DNA from: Mesorhizobium_K sp040049215
GTDB lineage: Bacteria; Pseudomonadota; Alphaproteobacteria; Rhizobiales; Rhizobiaceae
Assembly (NCBI RefSeq): GCF_040049215.1
Contig: NZ_JBDZDN010000001.1
Coordinates: 1 to 64,000, forward strand
Direction of reading: 5' to 3'
DNA: 64,000 bases
The notes beneath the pieces were generated by a model. The model was not told the DNA's origin, made no database searches, and saw only the letters and a list, made by a program, of their open reading frames with translations. The translations under genes and the position numbers were made by a program. Positions 6,296 to 14,388 of this stretch are shown one piece after another (within the stretch, counting starts at the first letter, position 1; the number at the start of each line of letters is the position of its first letter).

Positions 6296-7405
6296 TTGAA
6301 GCTCTCCCGCCGCGCCCTACGATTTTTGCGAACGCTTCGCATTCTCCCGTCGGCAATCGACCTTTCCGACCCTATCATCGGAGCGGAGGCCGACGCTCAC
6401 CCAGTTGTCCCTGAGTACTCTATCCCGCCTTTCGACGATCGCCCCATACGGCCCATAAGTACGCGCCCGAATGGCTGGGTGCGCATCTTTCGCGGCGATC
6501 TCCGGCTGGAATACACGACCGGGCTCATCTATTCCGGCCTCAGGCCGATCTTTGGTTCGACCGATGGTCTACACTCGGGCATTCCCCCAACCAGGCCCAT
6601 TTCCATCTTCACCCGGCGCGTTCGGAAGCTTGAAAAGGCAGTTGTTCTCAAATCTCTATATGAGCAATCCTACTACCATTTTCTGTTCGACTTCGTTCCT
6701 AAACTGGAATTACTCGACCGGGCAGGAGTTGCAGATACTGTTCCGCTAATCGTCACGGAAGGACTTTCCAAAAGGAAATTCTTTTCCGAGGCAGTCGGGC
6801 TTGGACTCTTCGGCTCTCGGCCAGTCGTCGTGCAGGGAAAGAAAGAAGTCATCGCGGCCCGCGAGCTCTATGTCGTCAGGCCCGATGCCTATACCGAGCG
6901 GCAACTGAGTTTCCCGGCGAAGCGGCTCGGAGGCATTGCCGACTCGCGAGCTCGTGATCGGCTCTACGTCTCGCGCAGCGGCACGCCGGGTACAAGCCGG
7001 CAGATCGTCAACGAAGAAGATCTGGTCGCGCGATTGCGGGAACTTGGCTTTTCGGTGCTCGATCCCGGAACGATCTCCTTGGCGGACCAGATTGCCCGTT
7101 TTGCGCGTTCAAGCATCATCGTGGGGCCTCATGGCGCGGGTCTCGCAAACATCCTGTTCCGATACGGCGCTCCCATGGCCCTTGTCGAAATGATCAACCC
7201 GACAAAAAAGTATCATCACCATTTTTTCCAGATATCTGCCCATTGCGGGTATTTCTATCGCGCTACCCTGAACAATTCAGAGCGTGGTGACGAGCAAGTC
7301 GCCACGGCCAGTGCGGACATCGATGCGGTGGTCGCAGCGGTCCAGGAATCGATAGAATGGGAATCGTCTGTATACGATCGGACGATCGCCTCACCGTCGG
7401 GCTGA
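6296..7405 (+). CDS. Glycosyltransferase family 61 protein
   Basis: A GT61 (DUF563) glycosyltransferase of 369 residues, likely acting on a surface or capsular polysaccharide. The diagnostic segments are SYYHFLFDFVPKLELL in the first half, RLYVSRSG in the middle and IIVGPHGAGLANILF near residue 275. No membrane helix is evident. The only available start is a TTG at 6296, directly after the transposase relic, and a stop precedes it in frame. The original start may therefore have been lost in the transposon events. It stands alone on its strand. Confidence 0.85.
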   Translation: MKLSRRALRFLRTLRILPSAIDLSDPIIGAEADAHPVVPEYSIPPFDDRPIRPISTRPNGWVRIFRGDLRLEYTTGLIYSGLRPIFGSTDGLHSGIPPTRPISIFTRRVRKLEKAVVLKSLYEQSYYHFLFDFVPKLELLDRAGVADTVPLIVTEGLSKRKFFSEAVGLGLFGSRPVVVQGKKEVIAARELYVVRPDAYTERQLSFPAKRLGGIADSRARDRLYVSRSGTPGTSRQIVNEEDLVARLRELGFSVLDPGTISLADQIARFARSSIIVGPHGAGLANILFRYGAPMALVEMINPTKKYHHHFFQISAHCGYFYRATLNNSERGDEQVATASADIDAVVAAVQESIEWESSVYDRTIASPSG

Positions 7406-7446
7406 CCTGCATTTGGCCGGAACGAGCCGCCGCGCACCTTGCTCCC

Positions 7447-8214
7447 CTATGCCTGCCCCTCCCCCAGCTCGGCTTCCAGCGCCGAAGCAAGCTGGAAAAA
7501 TCGCCGGCGTACGTCCGCCGCATAGGGGTTCGCGCGCTCGATGGCCTCGAAAACCTCGGGCGCATCGTGGCGCACCATGCCGACGGCGGCGGTCAGCAGG
7601 TCGAAGCTCCTGGTGGTCATGCGGGTCGGCAGCGGTTCCATCTGCACCAGCACCTTGGCGATCAGATGCGTCAGCCCCTGCACCGTGGCCGCTTCGCGAT
7701 CGTGGTCCTCGGGCGTGGTGACAATGACGTCGAGGCCAAGCCGCCTGCGCAGGAACGCGGCAAGCCGCAACCAGCGCCGGCCCCGTATCGGGCAGAGCGC
7801 GATCTTGAGGCCCTTGATGCCGCCTTGCGCGCTCTGCGGGCCAAACAGCGGGTGCGTCGCCACGATCTCGGCATGGTCGGGCAGCCCGCGCTGCATGATC
7901 GCGGCCGGCGCCACCTTCACCGATCCCACATCGAGCACCAGGGTTCCGGGCCGTAAGTGCGGCGCGACGGCGGCGACGATGTCCTCCATGCTCCCGACCG
8001 GCACGGCAAGCACCACGACCGCACAGCGCGCGACCGCCTCCAGCCCGGCCAGTTCGACGCCGAGCTGCGCGGCCACCGGCCCCAGCCCCGGCGCGGGATC
8101 GCAGGCAAGCACGCGGACATGGGGTCGGACATGACGCGCTATCAGTTGCCCGAACGCGCCGAAGCCTATGATGCCGACTGTCGTGCCGGATGTGAATCTG
8201 CCGCCCTCTGGCAT
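7447..8214 (-). CDS. Prephenate/arogenate dehydrogenase family protein
   Basis: NAD(P)-dependent dehydrogenase of tyrosine biosynthesis, oxidatively decarboxylating prephenate or arogenate. The Rossmann motif GIIGFGAFG is at about residues 14-22, VVVLAVPV follows, and the catalytic-site segment THPLFGPQSA lies near residue 120. At 255 residues it is somewhat short for TyrA, with no chorismate mutase or ACT domain. It could act on a related cyclohexadienyl substrate. Confidence 0.85.
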   Translation of the reverse strand: MPEGGRFTSGTTVGIIGFGAFGQLIARHVRPHVRVLACDPAPGLGPVAAQLGVELAGLEAVARCAVVVLAVPVGSMEDIVAAVAPHLRPGTLVLDVGSVKVAPAAIMQRGLPDHAEIVATHPLFGPQSAQGGIKGLKIALCPIRGRRWLRLAAFLRRRLGLDVIVTTPEDHDREAATVQGLTHLIAKVLVQMEPLPTRMTTRSFDLLTAAVGMVRHDAPEVFEAIERANPYAADVRRRFFQLASALEAELGEGQA

Positions 8215-8255
8215 GGACCGACCTCTCTTGCGGCCGCAAGGCCAGAGGCCGGAAA

Positions 8256-8283
8256 TTCAACCGCTGGCCATGCAGCGGTTGAA
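8256..8283. repeat. Intergenic hairpin, 10-base arms
   Basis: TTCAACCGCT (8256-8265) and AGCGGTTGAA (8274-8283) are perfect inverted repeats around 8 bases, in the gap between the NTF2-like gene and the dehydrogenase gene, both on the minus strand. It may stop transcription between them, but the T-run is poor. The rest of 8215-8463 shows nothing I can name. Confidence 0.4.
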
Positions 8284-8463
8284 CAAATGACAATGCCCCG
8301 CCGCTATGAGAGCGGCGCGTAATAGATCCCGGCGATGAGGAATGCTGTTGTCATGGCGCGCTCGATAGCCACCCGGCAATGTCCTGTCAATTGTTTCGGG
8401 GCCGGGTAAGTGTCCGGCAAGGTCGCGCCTCGGCTCCATGAACTGTCCGGTCCCGTCCGGGCG

Positions 8464-8943
8464 TCATCGCGTAAGCTCCGGCACCCTCACCCCCTCCACC
8501 CACACGCTGATCACCGTCTCATCCCCCGGCTCCTTGCCGATGGCAACGGGCGTGATCTGCGCCTGGATGCATTTCCACGCGCCGCGCTCATAGACATAGG
8601 TGTCGGTATAGGTCGTCATGCCCGTCTCGTCGTGGCAGGGATGGCGCAGCACATGCTTGTTGGTGGCGCGCACCAGCGCGACGTTGCCGACCACGGATAT
8701 CAGTTCGTCGCGCGTGTCCCAGTAGACGATGAAGCCGGGGTCGAACCCCCTCGCCCACGCCTTCAGATAGTCCGCGCGGCCGACCCGCATGCCGTCGCTG
8801 CGGATCGCGATGAAGCTTTGATGCAGCAGCGCGTCATGCGCCGCCACATCGTTGTTGATGAAGTTCTCGATGAAGCGGGCGTTGATCGCCCTGAGATCGT
8901 CGATCGCTTTCGGCGAGGCGAGATAGGCGTCGGTCGGGGTCAT
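8464..8943 (-). CDS. NTF2-like (DUF4440/SnoaL-type) protein
   Basis: A 159-residue protein with the NTF2-like cone fold pattern: an N-terminal helix pair (IDDLRAINARFIENFINNDVAA), then alternating strands including HQSFIAIRSDG and a C-terminal strand WKCIQAQITPVA. Such proteins are small-molecule-binding or isomerase-like; the substrate cannot be told. The start is the ATG at 8943. It lies 17 bases downstream of the VOC gene on the same strand and is probably co-transcribed with it. Confidence 0.75.
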   Translation of the reverse strand: MTPTDAYLASPKAIDDLRAINARFIENFINNDVAAHDALLHQSFIAIRSDGMRVGRADYLKAWARGFDPGFIVYWDTRDELISVVGNVALVRATNKHVLRHPCHDETGMTTYTDTYVYERGAWKCIQAQITPVAIGKEPGDETVISVWVEGVRVPELTR

Positions 8944-8959
8944 CGTCGCTCCGCCCAGA

Positions 8960-9349
8960 TCACTTGGCCGCGCCGCAATAGGCTTCCAGCCGGTAGCCGT
9001 CCGGATCGACCACGAAGGCCGCGTAATAATCGTCGCCGTAGTCGGCACGCAGCCCCGCCTCGCCATTGTCCTTGCCGCCGGCGCCCATCGCGGCCTTGTG
9101 GAAATCGGCGACGGATTTTCTCGATGGCGCGTCGAAGCAGAAATGCAGGCCCGACGCCATGTCCGAAGGCACCGGCCGCTCGGCCTTCTGCACCCACAGC
9201 ACCACCGACCCGTCGCCGTAACCCAGCGACGTCTCGCCGTCGCTCAGCAAACGGTAGCCCAGCGGCTTCAGCGCCGCGTCGTAGAATATCTTCGAGCGCG
9301 CGACGTCGCGCACCCCGATCGACACATGGTTGATCATCGTGTTCTCCAT
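8960..9349 (-). CDS. VOC family (glyoxalase/dioxygenase fold) protein
   Basis: A 129-residue vicinal-oxygen-chelate protein: INHVSIGVRD at the start, LHFCFDAPS in the middle, and YYAAFVVDPDGYRLEAYC near the end, the typical paired beta-alpha-beta modules. The metal ligands are probably the His in INHVSIG and the Glu in RLEAY. It is divergent from the AraC gene with about 90 bases between starts, which suggests control by that regulator. Confidence 0.85.
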   Translation of the reverse strand: MENTMINHVSIGVRDVARSKIFYDAALKPLGYRLLSDGETSLGYGDGSVVLWVQKAERPVPSDMASGLHFCFDAPSRKSVADFHKAAMGAGGKDNGEAGLRADYGDDYYAAFVVDPDGYRLEAYCGAAK

Positions 9350-9440
9350 GGTTTTCGGCCGGCCTCAACTGCCGCCGTTGTGTCAGGAGCATGCCTGCGG
9401 GCGGTTTCCGGCGCTTGGGGAAAATTGCTATGTTCGGCCC

Positions 9441-10301
9441 ATGAGCCAGATCGCCCGCGAGACCGTCGCAAACGCCGCACTCTCCTCCCGCCGCCTGGCC
9501 GGTGGCGCGGGCTGGTCGCTCTACGAGATCGTCTGCCACGCGGGTCCGCAAGACCGCCCCTTCGAGGAGCGCCATGGCGGCGTTTCGATCGCCGCGGTCG
9601 TCTCCGGCAGCTTCACCTACGCCTCGGATGCCGGCCGCGCCCTGCTCCATCCCGGCGCCCTGCTCTTCGGCAATCACGGCGCCTGCTATCGCTGCGGCCA
9701 TGAACACTCGACCGGCGACCGCTGCGTTTCCGTGCAGTTCACGCCCGACTATTTCGGCGAGATCGCGGCAAGTGCGGCCGGCTCGTCGCGCTTCCGCTTC
9801 CCCGCCGCCATGCTGCCCGCGCGGCGCGGCGCGCTTCCCCACACGGTGCTTCTCGAAGCGCTGGGCGGCATGCGCGATCCGCTCGACATGGAAGAACGGG
9901 CCGTGCGTTTTTTCGCCGCCGCCGTCCGCACGCTGTCAGGCGAAACCACCGCGGTACAGCACGCCTCCGCGCAGGATCTCAGGCGCGTCAGCCGCGTGCT
10001 CGGCCACATCGAGGCGCATTCCGCCGAGCCGCTCGACCTCGACCGGCTCGCCTCGATCGCCGCGACCAGCAAGTTCCATTTCCTGCGCATCTTCCGCCGC
10101 GCCGTCGGCCTCACGCCCTATCAGTTCCTGCTGAACACGCGCCTGCGCCGGGCGGCGCTGCGGCTGCTCGCCACGCCCGACGCCGTGTCGGCCATCGCCT
10201 ACGACACCGGTTTCGGCGATCTCTCCACCTTCAACGCCGCCTTCCGCGAGCGTTTCGGCGTCGCGCCGCTCGCCTTCCGGCGCAACGGCGCGCTCCACTG
10301 A
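9441..10301 (+). CDS. AraC family transcriptional regulator
   Basis: A 286-residue regulator. The N-terminal cupin-like sensory half contains a Cys/His cluster (CYRCGHEHSTGDRC at about residues 75-90) that might bind metal or sense redox state. The C-terminal double HTH includes LDLDRLASIAATSKFHF, and AIAYDTGFGDLSTFNAAFRE as the second recognition helix. The start is the ATG at 9441. The divergent VOC and NTF2-like genes are the likely targets. Confidence 0.9.
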   Translation: MSQIARETVANAALSSRRLAGGAGWSLYEIVCHAGPQDRPFEERHGGVSIAAVVSGSFTYASDAGRALLHPGALLFGNHGACYRCGHEHSTGDRCVSVQFTPDYFGEIAASAAGSSRFRFPAAMLPARRGALPHTVLLEALGGMRDPLDMEERAVRFFAAAVRTLSGETTAVQHASAQDLRRVSRVLGHIEAHSAEPLDLDRLASIAATSKFHFLRIFRRAVGLTPYQFLLNTRLRRAALRLLATPDAVSAIAYDTGFGDLSTFNAAFRERFGVAPLAFRRNGALH

Positions 10302-10326
10302 TCATGACTGGAAACGATGAGCCGAT

Positions 10327-10830
10327 CTAGCGCCGGCGCTCCCTGAAAGCGTCGAGCGCGATCTTGCCGCCCCCGAACACGACCAGCGTCAGCGCCATCG
10401 CCGCCCAGGGCAGATGAAAATTCGCCCAGCCCTCCGGCACTGTGATCTGAATTACGGCGGTCATGACCAGCAGGCCGAATGCCGCGAAGCGCGTGAACAG
10501 GCCGGCCACCAGCAGGATCGGCAGCACGATCTCGGCGATGCCCGCGCCGTAGGCCGCGGCCATCGGGAACGGATAGGGATACTGGCTGCCGAAAATGTGC
10601 AGCTTGAATTCGGCGCCGAACAGGAACTCCGCGCCGCCCGAGAGCTGCAGAAAGCCGTCCCATTTGGTCAGGCCCGACTTGTAGAACGGCACCGCCAGCG
10701 CAAGCCGCAGCGCCAAGAGAGGCAGCGAGCGCGGGATAGCCGCCATCCAGCCCTCGACCCGCGCCGGCAGCGACGTCCAGCCGCTCCGCGCCGCCGGAGC
10801 CGTTTCGGCCGATGTCGTTTCGCTTATCAT
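10327..10830 (-). CDS. DoxX family membrane protein of the bufferin cluster
   Basis: A 167-residue membrane protein with about four hydrophobic segments (LLALRLALAVPFYKSG, AYGAGIAEIVLPILLVAG, FAAFGLLVMTAVIQI, AAMALTLVVFGGGKIAL), typical of DoxX. The start is the ATG at 10830, overlapping the preceding bufC-like gene by 4 bases. It is the fourth gene of the bufA-B-C-doxX order, a common companion in such loci, perhaps with a redox or membrane-anchoring role. Confidence 0.85.
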   Translation of the reverse strand: MISETTSAETAPAARSGWTSLPARVEGWMAAIPRSLPLLALRLALAVPFYKSGLTKWDGFLQLSGGAEFLFGAEFKLHIFGSQYPYPFPMAAAYGAGIAEIVLPILLVAGLFTRFAAFGLLVMTAVIQITVPEGWANFHLPWAAMALTLVVFGGGKIALDAFRERRR

Positions 10831-11618
10831 TTGATTTCTCCGTTGTCCGTCGCCCCGTTGTGGGTCGCGCTGAACGCGCCGAGCGACACGAGGCCGACCA
10901 GTGCGGCTCCGAAGTCGAAACCGGAATCGGAATCGGCCTCGATTGCCCTTTGCGCCGCATCGGCCAGCGTTTCGCCTGCCAGCAGCGCCCCGGCGAAGGC
11001 CGCGTCGCGCGCCGGCACCACATGCACCGACACATCCATCCCCGGCCGCACGACCAGCACTGCCTCGGCGCACCAGTGACGCACCGGCTCCACATGATCG
11101 CCCTGGTGGGCGGCCCAGATCGAGCCGGCCGGATGCGCCGACATCACCAGTTCGGCCGACGGATGCCGCGCCAGCCGCGTCCGGCCCAGCGCCTCCGGCG
11201 CGATCGTTGCGAGGCCGGCGGCCGTCATGGCGTCGGCGTCGGCGGCGTGATAGGCCCGCGTCCAGGCGGCCTCGACGCGGGCGACGTCGGCCAGGTAGGG
11301 CACGCCGCCAGCCGGCGGAAATGCGGCGATGAAATCGGCAAAGCCGTCACCGTAAAGAAACAGCAGCGGCGATCGCGGCTTGTGCGCGTCGGCATAGGCG
11401 CGCGCCATGCCGGCGAAGAATTCTTCCCCGACCAGCCGCGCGGTCACCGGAAAGCGCTTTTCCAGCGCCTTGGTTAGGCCGACGAACACGTTGTTGCGAT
11501 AGACCGCGAAGCGCAGCGCATCGGGCTCGCCCCGCGCAGAGGTGACGCCATCCGGCACGCCGGCCCCGGTGTCGAGCAGCGCTTGCGCGAAGGCGTCCTG
11601 GCTGGCCTCGAATCCCAT
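10827..11618 (-). CDS. bufC: BufC/HvfC-type protein (DUF2063), MNIO partner
   Basis: A 263-residue protein with the DUF2063 pattern: an N-terminal helical domain (SQDAFAQALLD, FAVYRNNVFVGLTKALEKRFP, VGEEFFAGMARAYA) followed by a winged-helix-like C-terminal part. Family members act as the partner that presents a precursor peptide to the DUF692 MNIO oxidase. It lies 2 bases after the bufB stop and overlaps doxX. The role follows from the family and the operon. Confidence 0.85.
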   Translation of the reverse strand: MGFEASQDAFAQALLDTGAGVPDGVTSARGEPDALRFAVYRNNVFVGLTKALEKRFPVTARLVGEEFFAGMARAYADAHKPRSPLLFLYGDGFADFIAAFPPAGGVPYLADVARVEAAWTRAYHAADADAMTAAGLATIAPEALGRTRLARHPSAELVMSAHPAGSIWAAHQGDHVEPVRHWCAEAVLVVRPGMDVSVHVVPARDAAFAGALLAGETLADAAQRAIEADSDSGFDFGAALVGLVSLGAFSATHNGATDNGEIK

Positions 11619-11620
11619 CG

Positions 11621-12496
11621 TCAGGCTGCCCGTGCGTCGCGTCGTGCGGCCTGCGCATCCAGCGCCGCGTCGACCCTTCGCGCCTCTCCATGCAGCGTGT
11701 CGAAACCGGGCACGTCATTGTCCCATTCCACCAGCGTCGGCAGCGGCCCGGTCCGCCTCAGCAGATATTCGTAGAGCGCGAAAACGTCGTTCCTCACCTC
11801 TGTCGCATGCGCGTCGATCAGCAGCCGATCCCCGGCCCCATCCGCCGTTTCGTCATAGCCCGCGAGATGCACCTCGCCGACCTTGTCGACGGGGAAGCGG
11901 TCGATATAGGCGTAAGGGTCGAGCCGGTGGTTCACCGCCGACACCATCACATTGTTCACGTCGAGCAGCAGTCCGCAGCCGGTCCTGTCCGCCACCGCCG
12001 CCAGAAAGTCGATCTCGTCGATCGTGCTCTCCGCAAACAGCACATAGGTCGACGGGTTTTCGAGCAGCATCCGGCGTCCGAGCGCCTGTTGCGTCTCGTC
12101 GACATGGGCACTCACGCGCGCCAGCGTCTCGTCCGTATAGGGCAGCGGCAGGAGGTCGTTCAAAAACCCCTCGTCATGCGTCGACCAGGCGAGGTGTTCG
12201 GAAAAGCTCTGCGGCCGGTAGCGTTCGACCAGCGCCTTCAGCCGCGCCAGATGCGCCTTGTCGAGCGGCCTTGCGGCCCCGATCGACAGCGCGACCCCGT
12301 GCAGCGAGAGCGGATAGCGCTCCCTTATCGCCTCCAGCCAGCGATGCGGCGGGCCGCCCGCGCCCATGTAGTTCTCGGCATGCACCTCGAAGAAGCCTAT
12401 GTCCGGTTCGCCGTCGAGGATCGCCTGGTAGTGCTCGGGCTTCAGGCCGAGCCCCGCCCGGGCCGGCAGCCCAGTGCCTTTGTCCAACGCCTGCAT
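11621..12496 (-). CDS. bufB: MNIO family oxidase, DUF692 (BufB)
   Basis: A 291-residue TIM-barrel multinuclear non-heme iron oxidase. Visible family marks are GLGLKPEHY at the N-terminus, FFEVHAENYMG, SLHGVALSIG, FSEHLAWS, LLENPSTY, LLLDVNNVMVSAVNH and VGEVHLAGY, which supply the His, Asp and Glu iron ligands. In bufferin systems this enzyme oxidises Cys residues of the BufA precursor into thiooxazole-type copper ligands. It sits directly between the precursor and partner genes. Confidence 0.93.
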   Translation of the reverse strand: MQALDKGTGLPARAGLGLKPEHYQAILDGEPDIGFFEVHAENYMGAGGPPHRWLEAIRERYPLSLHGVALSIGAARPLDKAHLARLKALVERYRPQSFSEHLAWSTHDEGFLNDLLPLPYTDETLARVSAHVDETQQALGRRMLLENPSTYVLFAESTIDEIDFLAAVADRTGCGLLLDVNNVMVSAVNHRLDPYAYIDRFPVDKVGEVHLAGYDETADGAGDRLLIDAHATEVRNDVFALYEYLLRRTGPLPTLVEWDNDVPGFDTLHGEARRVDAALDAQAARRDARAA

Positions 12497-12559
12497 GATG
12501 GCCTCCTTCCGGTGCGAAACGGGAGGCCGCCGTGGCGGCCCCCCGAAACGGTCGTCGCT

Positions 12560-12841
12560 TCACATCGCCTCGAGCATGCCCATGTGGCCGTCGACGTTCA
12601 TCGTCGTGCAGGTGCCGGCCGGCACGGCCTTCCAGGCATTGGCCTGATAGTCCTTCGTCGAGGTGCCCGCGCAGGTCGTGCCCGCGCCGGCGGCGCAATC
12701 GTTCTGTCCGGCCAGCGAAATGCCGTAGCACTTCTCCTTGCCGTTCATGTATTCCGCCGACACCGGCGCGGCGTAGGCGGCGGTCGTCAGGGCCGCGGCG
12801 AGCGAGCCGGCGAGTGCGAGGGCGATCGTGTTGTGGTTCAT
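12560..12841 (-). CDS. bufA: Bufferin-type metallophore precursor, DUF2282 (BufA1)
   Basis: A 93-residue secreted precursor. Residues 1-25 are a signal peptide ending in AYA. The mature part has four Cys (C38, C49, C57, C78) in the typical setting KEKCYG, GQNDCAAG, TTCAGTS and PAGTC. Proteins of this type are modified by the MNIO enzyme and bind copper in the periplasm. The start is the ATG at 12841, with a SigF-like promoter motif 56 bases upstream. First gene of the four-gene operon. Confidence 0.93.
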   Translation of the reverse strand: MNHNTIALALAGSLAAALTTAAYAAPVSAEYMNGKEKCYGISLAGQNDCAAGAGTTCAGTSTKDYQANAWKAVPAGTCTTMNVDGHMGMLEAM

Positions 12842-12896
12842 GGTGAATACCTCCATCGATGAAACGCGCCGGCGAATGCGCGGCGGCATCGGGTCT

Positions 12897-12922
12897 TTCG
12901 TCCCGGCGGAGTCCGGCGTTAC
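12897..12922 (-). promoter_or_regulatory. SigF-type promoter motif of the bufferin operon
   Basis: On the minus strand GTAACG (12922-12917) and CGAA (12900-12897) are 16 bases apart. This matches the pattern reported for Caulobacter SigF promoters (GTAACC-N16-CGAA, from memory). It lies upstream of bufA and is divergent from the motif in front of sigF. Confidence 0.65.
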
Positions 12923-12979
12923 GCGATCACCGCTTCGTGATCGACTTTTGTCGGTTGGTGGAGGATATTCCGCGCCGAT

Positions 12980-13004
12980 GTAACAAGCGCGGTTCGGGCG
13001 CGAA
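12980..13004 (+). promoter_or_regulatory. SigF-type promoter motif of sigF-nrsF
   Basis: GTAACA (12980-12985) and CGAA (13001-13004) on the plus strand, 15 bases apart, just upstream of the sigma factor gene. The same two boxes occur in the opposite direction before bufA, which suggests autoregulation. Confidence 0.6.
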
Positions 13005-13014
13005 TAGCGAGGGT

Positions 13015-13557
13015 GTGCGGTTGGAGGGCAAAGGAGAGACCGATCTTGCCGGGCTCCTGAACGCCGCCCTCCGGGGCGACGAGCATGCTTATGCCGAATT
13101 CCTCCGCCGTGCAGCCGGGCTGGTGCGCCGCTTCGCCCAGAGACGCATTACGCATGGCGGGATCGATCCGGAGGATGTCGTGCAGGAAACGCTGCTTGCG
13201 GTCCATTTGAAACGCCACACCTGGCGCACCGATGCGCCGGTGGGTCCTTGGTTGTTCGCGATCGCTCGCTTCAAGCTCATAGACGCCTTCCGCAAGGCCG
13301 GGCGCAGCATCGAAATCGTCATGGAGGACGGTTTCGATGCGCCGGCGCCGGAGCCCGAGGAAAGCGCCAGCGAACGGGAGATCGGCCGCGCGCTTGCTTC
13401 GCTGCCGCCGCGCGAACGGGAGGTGGTTTCGGCGATATCCGTGGATGGGCTTGAGATCGGCGATGCGGCCAGGGCGCTGAACATGACGGAGGTCGCCGTG
13501 CGCGTGGCCCTGCACCGCGGCCTCGCCAGGATCGCCAGGAATTTCGGACAAGGATGA
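13015..13557 (+). CDS. sigF: ECF sigma factor, SigF-like
   Basis: An ECF-type sigma-70 factor of about 180 residues. Region 2 includes DPEDVVQETLLAVHLKRHTW and GPWLFAIARFKLIDAFRK. Region 4 includes LPPREREVVSAISVDGLEIGDAARALNMTEVAVRVALHRGLARI. The frame is open further upstream, but the promoter motif at 12980-13004 argues for a late start: GTG 13015, or TTG 13021 with GCGAGGG before it. It overlaps nrsF by 4 bases. In Caulobacter the SigF-NrsF pair controls DUF2282 genes under metal stress, and the divergent bufA operon fits that. Confidence 0.9.
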   Translation: MRLEGKGETDLAGLLNAALRGDEHAYAEFLRRAAGLVRRFAQRRITHGGIDPEDVVQETLLAVHLKRHTWRTDAPVGPWLFAIARFKLIDAFRKAGRSIEIVMEDGFDAPAPEPEESASEREIGRALASLPPREREVVSAISVDGLEIGDAARALNMTEVAVRVALHRGLARIARNFGQG

Positions 13558-14192
13558 TGGAAACGGAACGGCTCATCAGGACATTGGCGCTCGACGCGCC
13601 GCGCGCCGCCCCCATGGGCCGGGCGTGGGCGGTCGCGCTCGCCGCCGCCCTTGCCGGCGCGGCGATCGTCTTTTTCTCCGTCGTCGGCCCGCGCCCCGAC
13701 ATCGCCGCCGCGGCCGAAACCTGGCGTTTTCTCTACAAGTTCGTGGTCACCATCGCCCTCCTGGCGGCCAGCCTCTGGGCGCTCGCCGCGCTCGCACGGC
13801 CCGGGGGGATGTCGCCCGCGCGCCTCGCCGCATTGCTCGTCGCGCCCTGCCTGCTCGCGGCTTCGGTCCTGATCGAGGTGGCGGCCCTACCTTCCGACCA
13901 GTTGGGGCCGCGCCTGCTCGGCAACAATGCCCTGCTTTGCCTGACCTTCATCCCGCTGATCGGCGTCGGCCCCGCCGCCGCGTTCCTGCTGGCGCTGCGC
14001 CACGGTGCGCCGACATCGCCCGCGCTCGCCGGCGCGGTGGCGGGTCTGGCCGCCGGCGGTTTGGCGGCGACGTTCTATGCCGCGCACTGCACCGACGATT
14101 CGCCGCTTTTCGTGGCCACCTGGTATCCGATGGCGATCGCCATTCTTGCGGCCGCCGGCGCGGCCGCCGGTCGCCTGGTCATTCGCTGGTGA
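13554..14192 (+). CDS. nrsF: NrsF-type anti-sigma factor (DUF1109)
   Basis: A 212-residue integral membrane protein with six hydrophobic segments. It starts with a short cytoplasmic stretch (METERLIRTLALDAPR) and ends with FYAAHCTDDSPLFVATWYPMAIAI, the typical C-terminal part with a Cys facing the periplasm. Its job is to hold SigF at the membrane until a metal or thiol signal arrives. ATG 13554 overlaps the sigF stop (ATGA), so the two are translationally coupled. Confidence 0.88.
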   Translation: MMETERLIRTLALDAPRAAPMGRAWAVALAAALAGAAIVFFSVVGPRPDIAAAAETWRFLYKFVVTIALLAASLWALAALARPGGMSPARLAALLVAPCLLAASVLIEVAALPSDQLGPRLLGNNALLCLTFIPLIGVGPAAAFLLALRHGAPTSPALAGAVAGLAAGGLAATFYAAHCTDDSPLFVATWYPMAIAILAAAGAAAGRLVIRW

Positions 14193-14233
14193 TGGAAGCA
14201 GCAAGTCGGGCCAACCGTATCCCTTTTGCCATA

Positions 14234-14254
14234 GCTATGCGGATTCCGCATAGC
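14234..14254. repeat. 21-base perfect palindrome
   Basis: GCTATGCGGA (14234-14243) and TCCGCATAGC (14245-14254) flank a single base, between nrsF and the penicillin-binding protein gene. It could be an operator, or a short terminator lacking a T-run. The remaining intergenic sequence shows nothing clear. Confidence 0.4.
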
Positions 14255-14388
14255 GCGGCGGGATAGGCCGCCATCCCCCTTGTCGTAGCGTCAAAAATCA
14301 GTGACAAGACGGCACTGATGGGGGACTTGCTTGGGTGCCCTGAATTAGCCTCCGTCGCTCTTCAGAATCGACCGCAAGCCCGTGCCGG

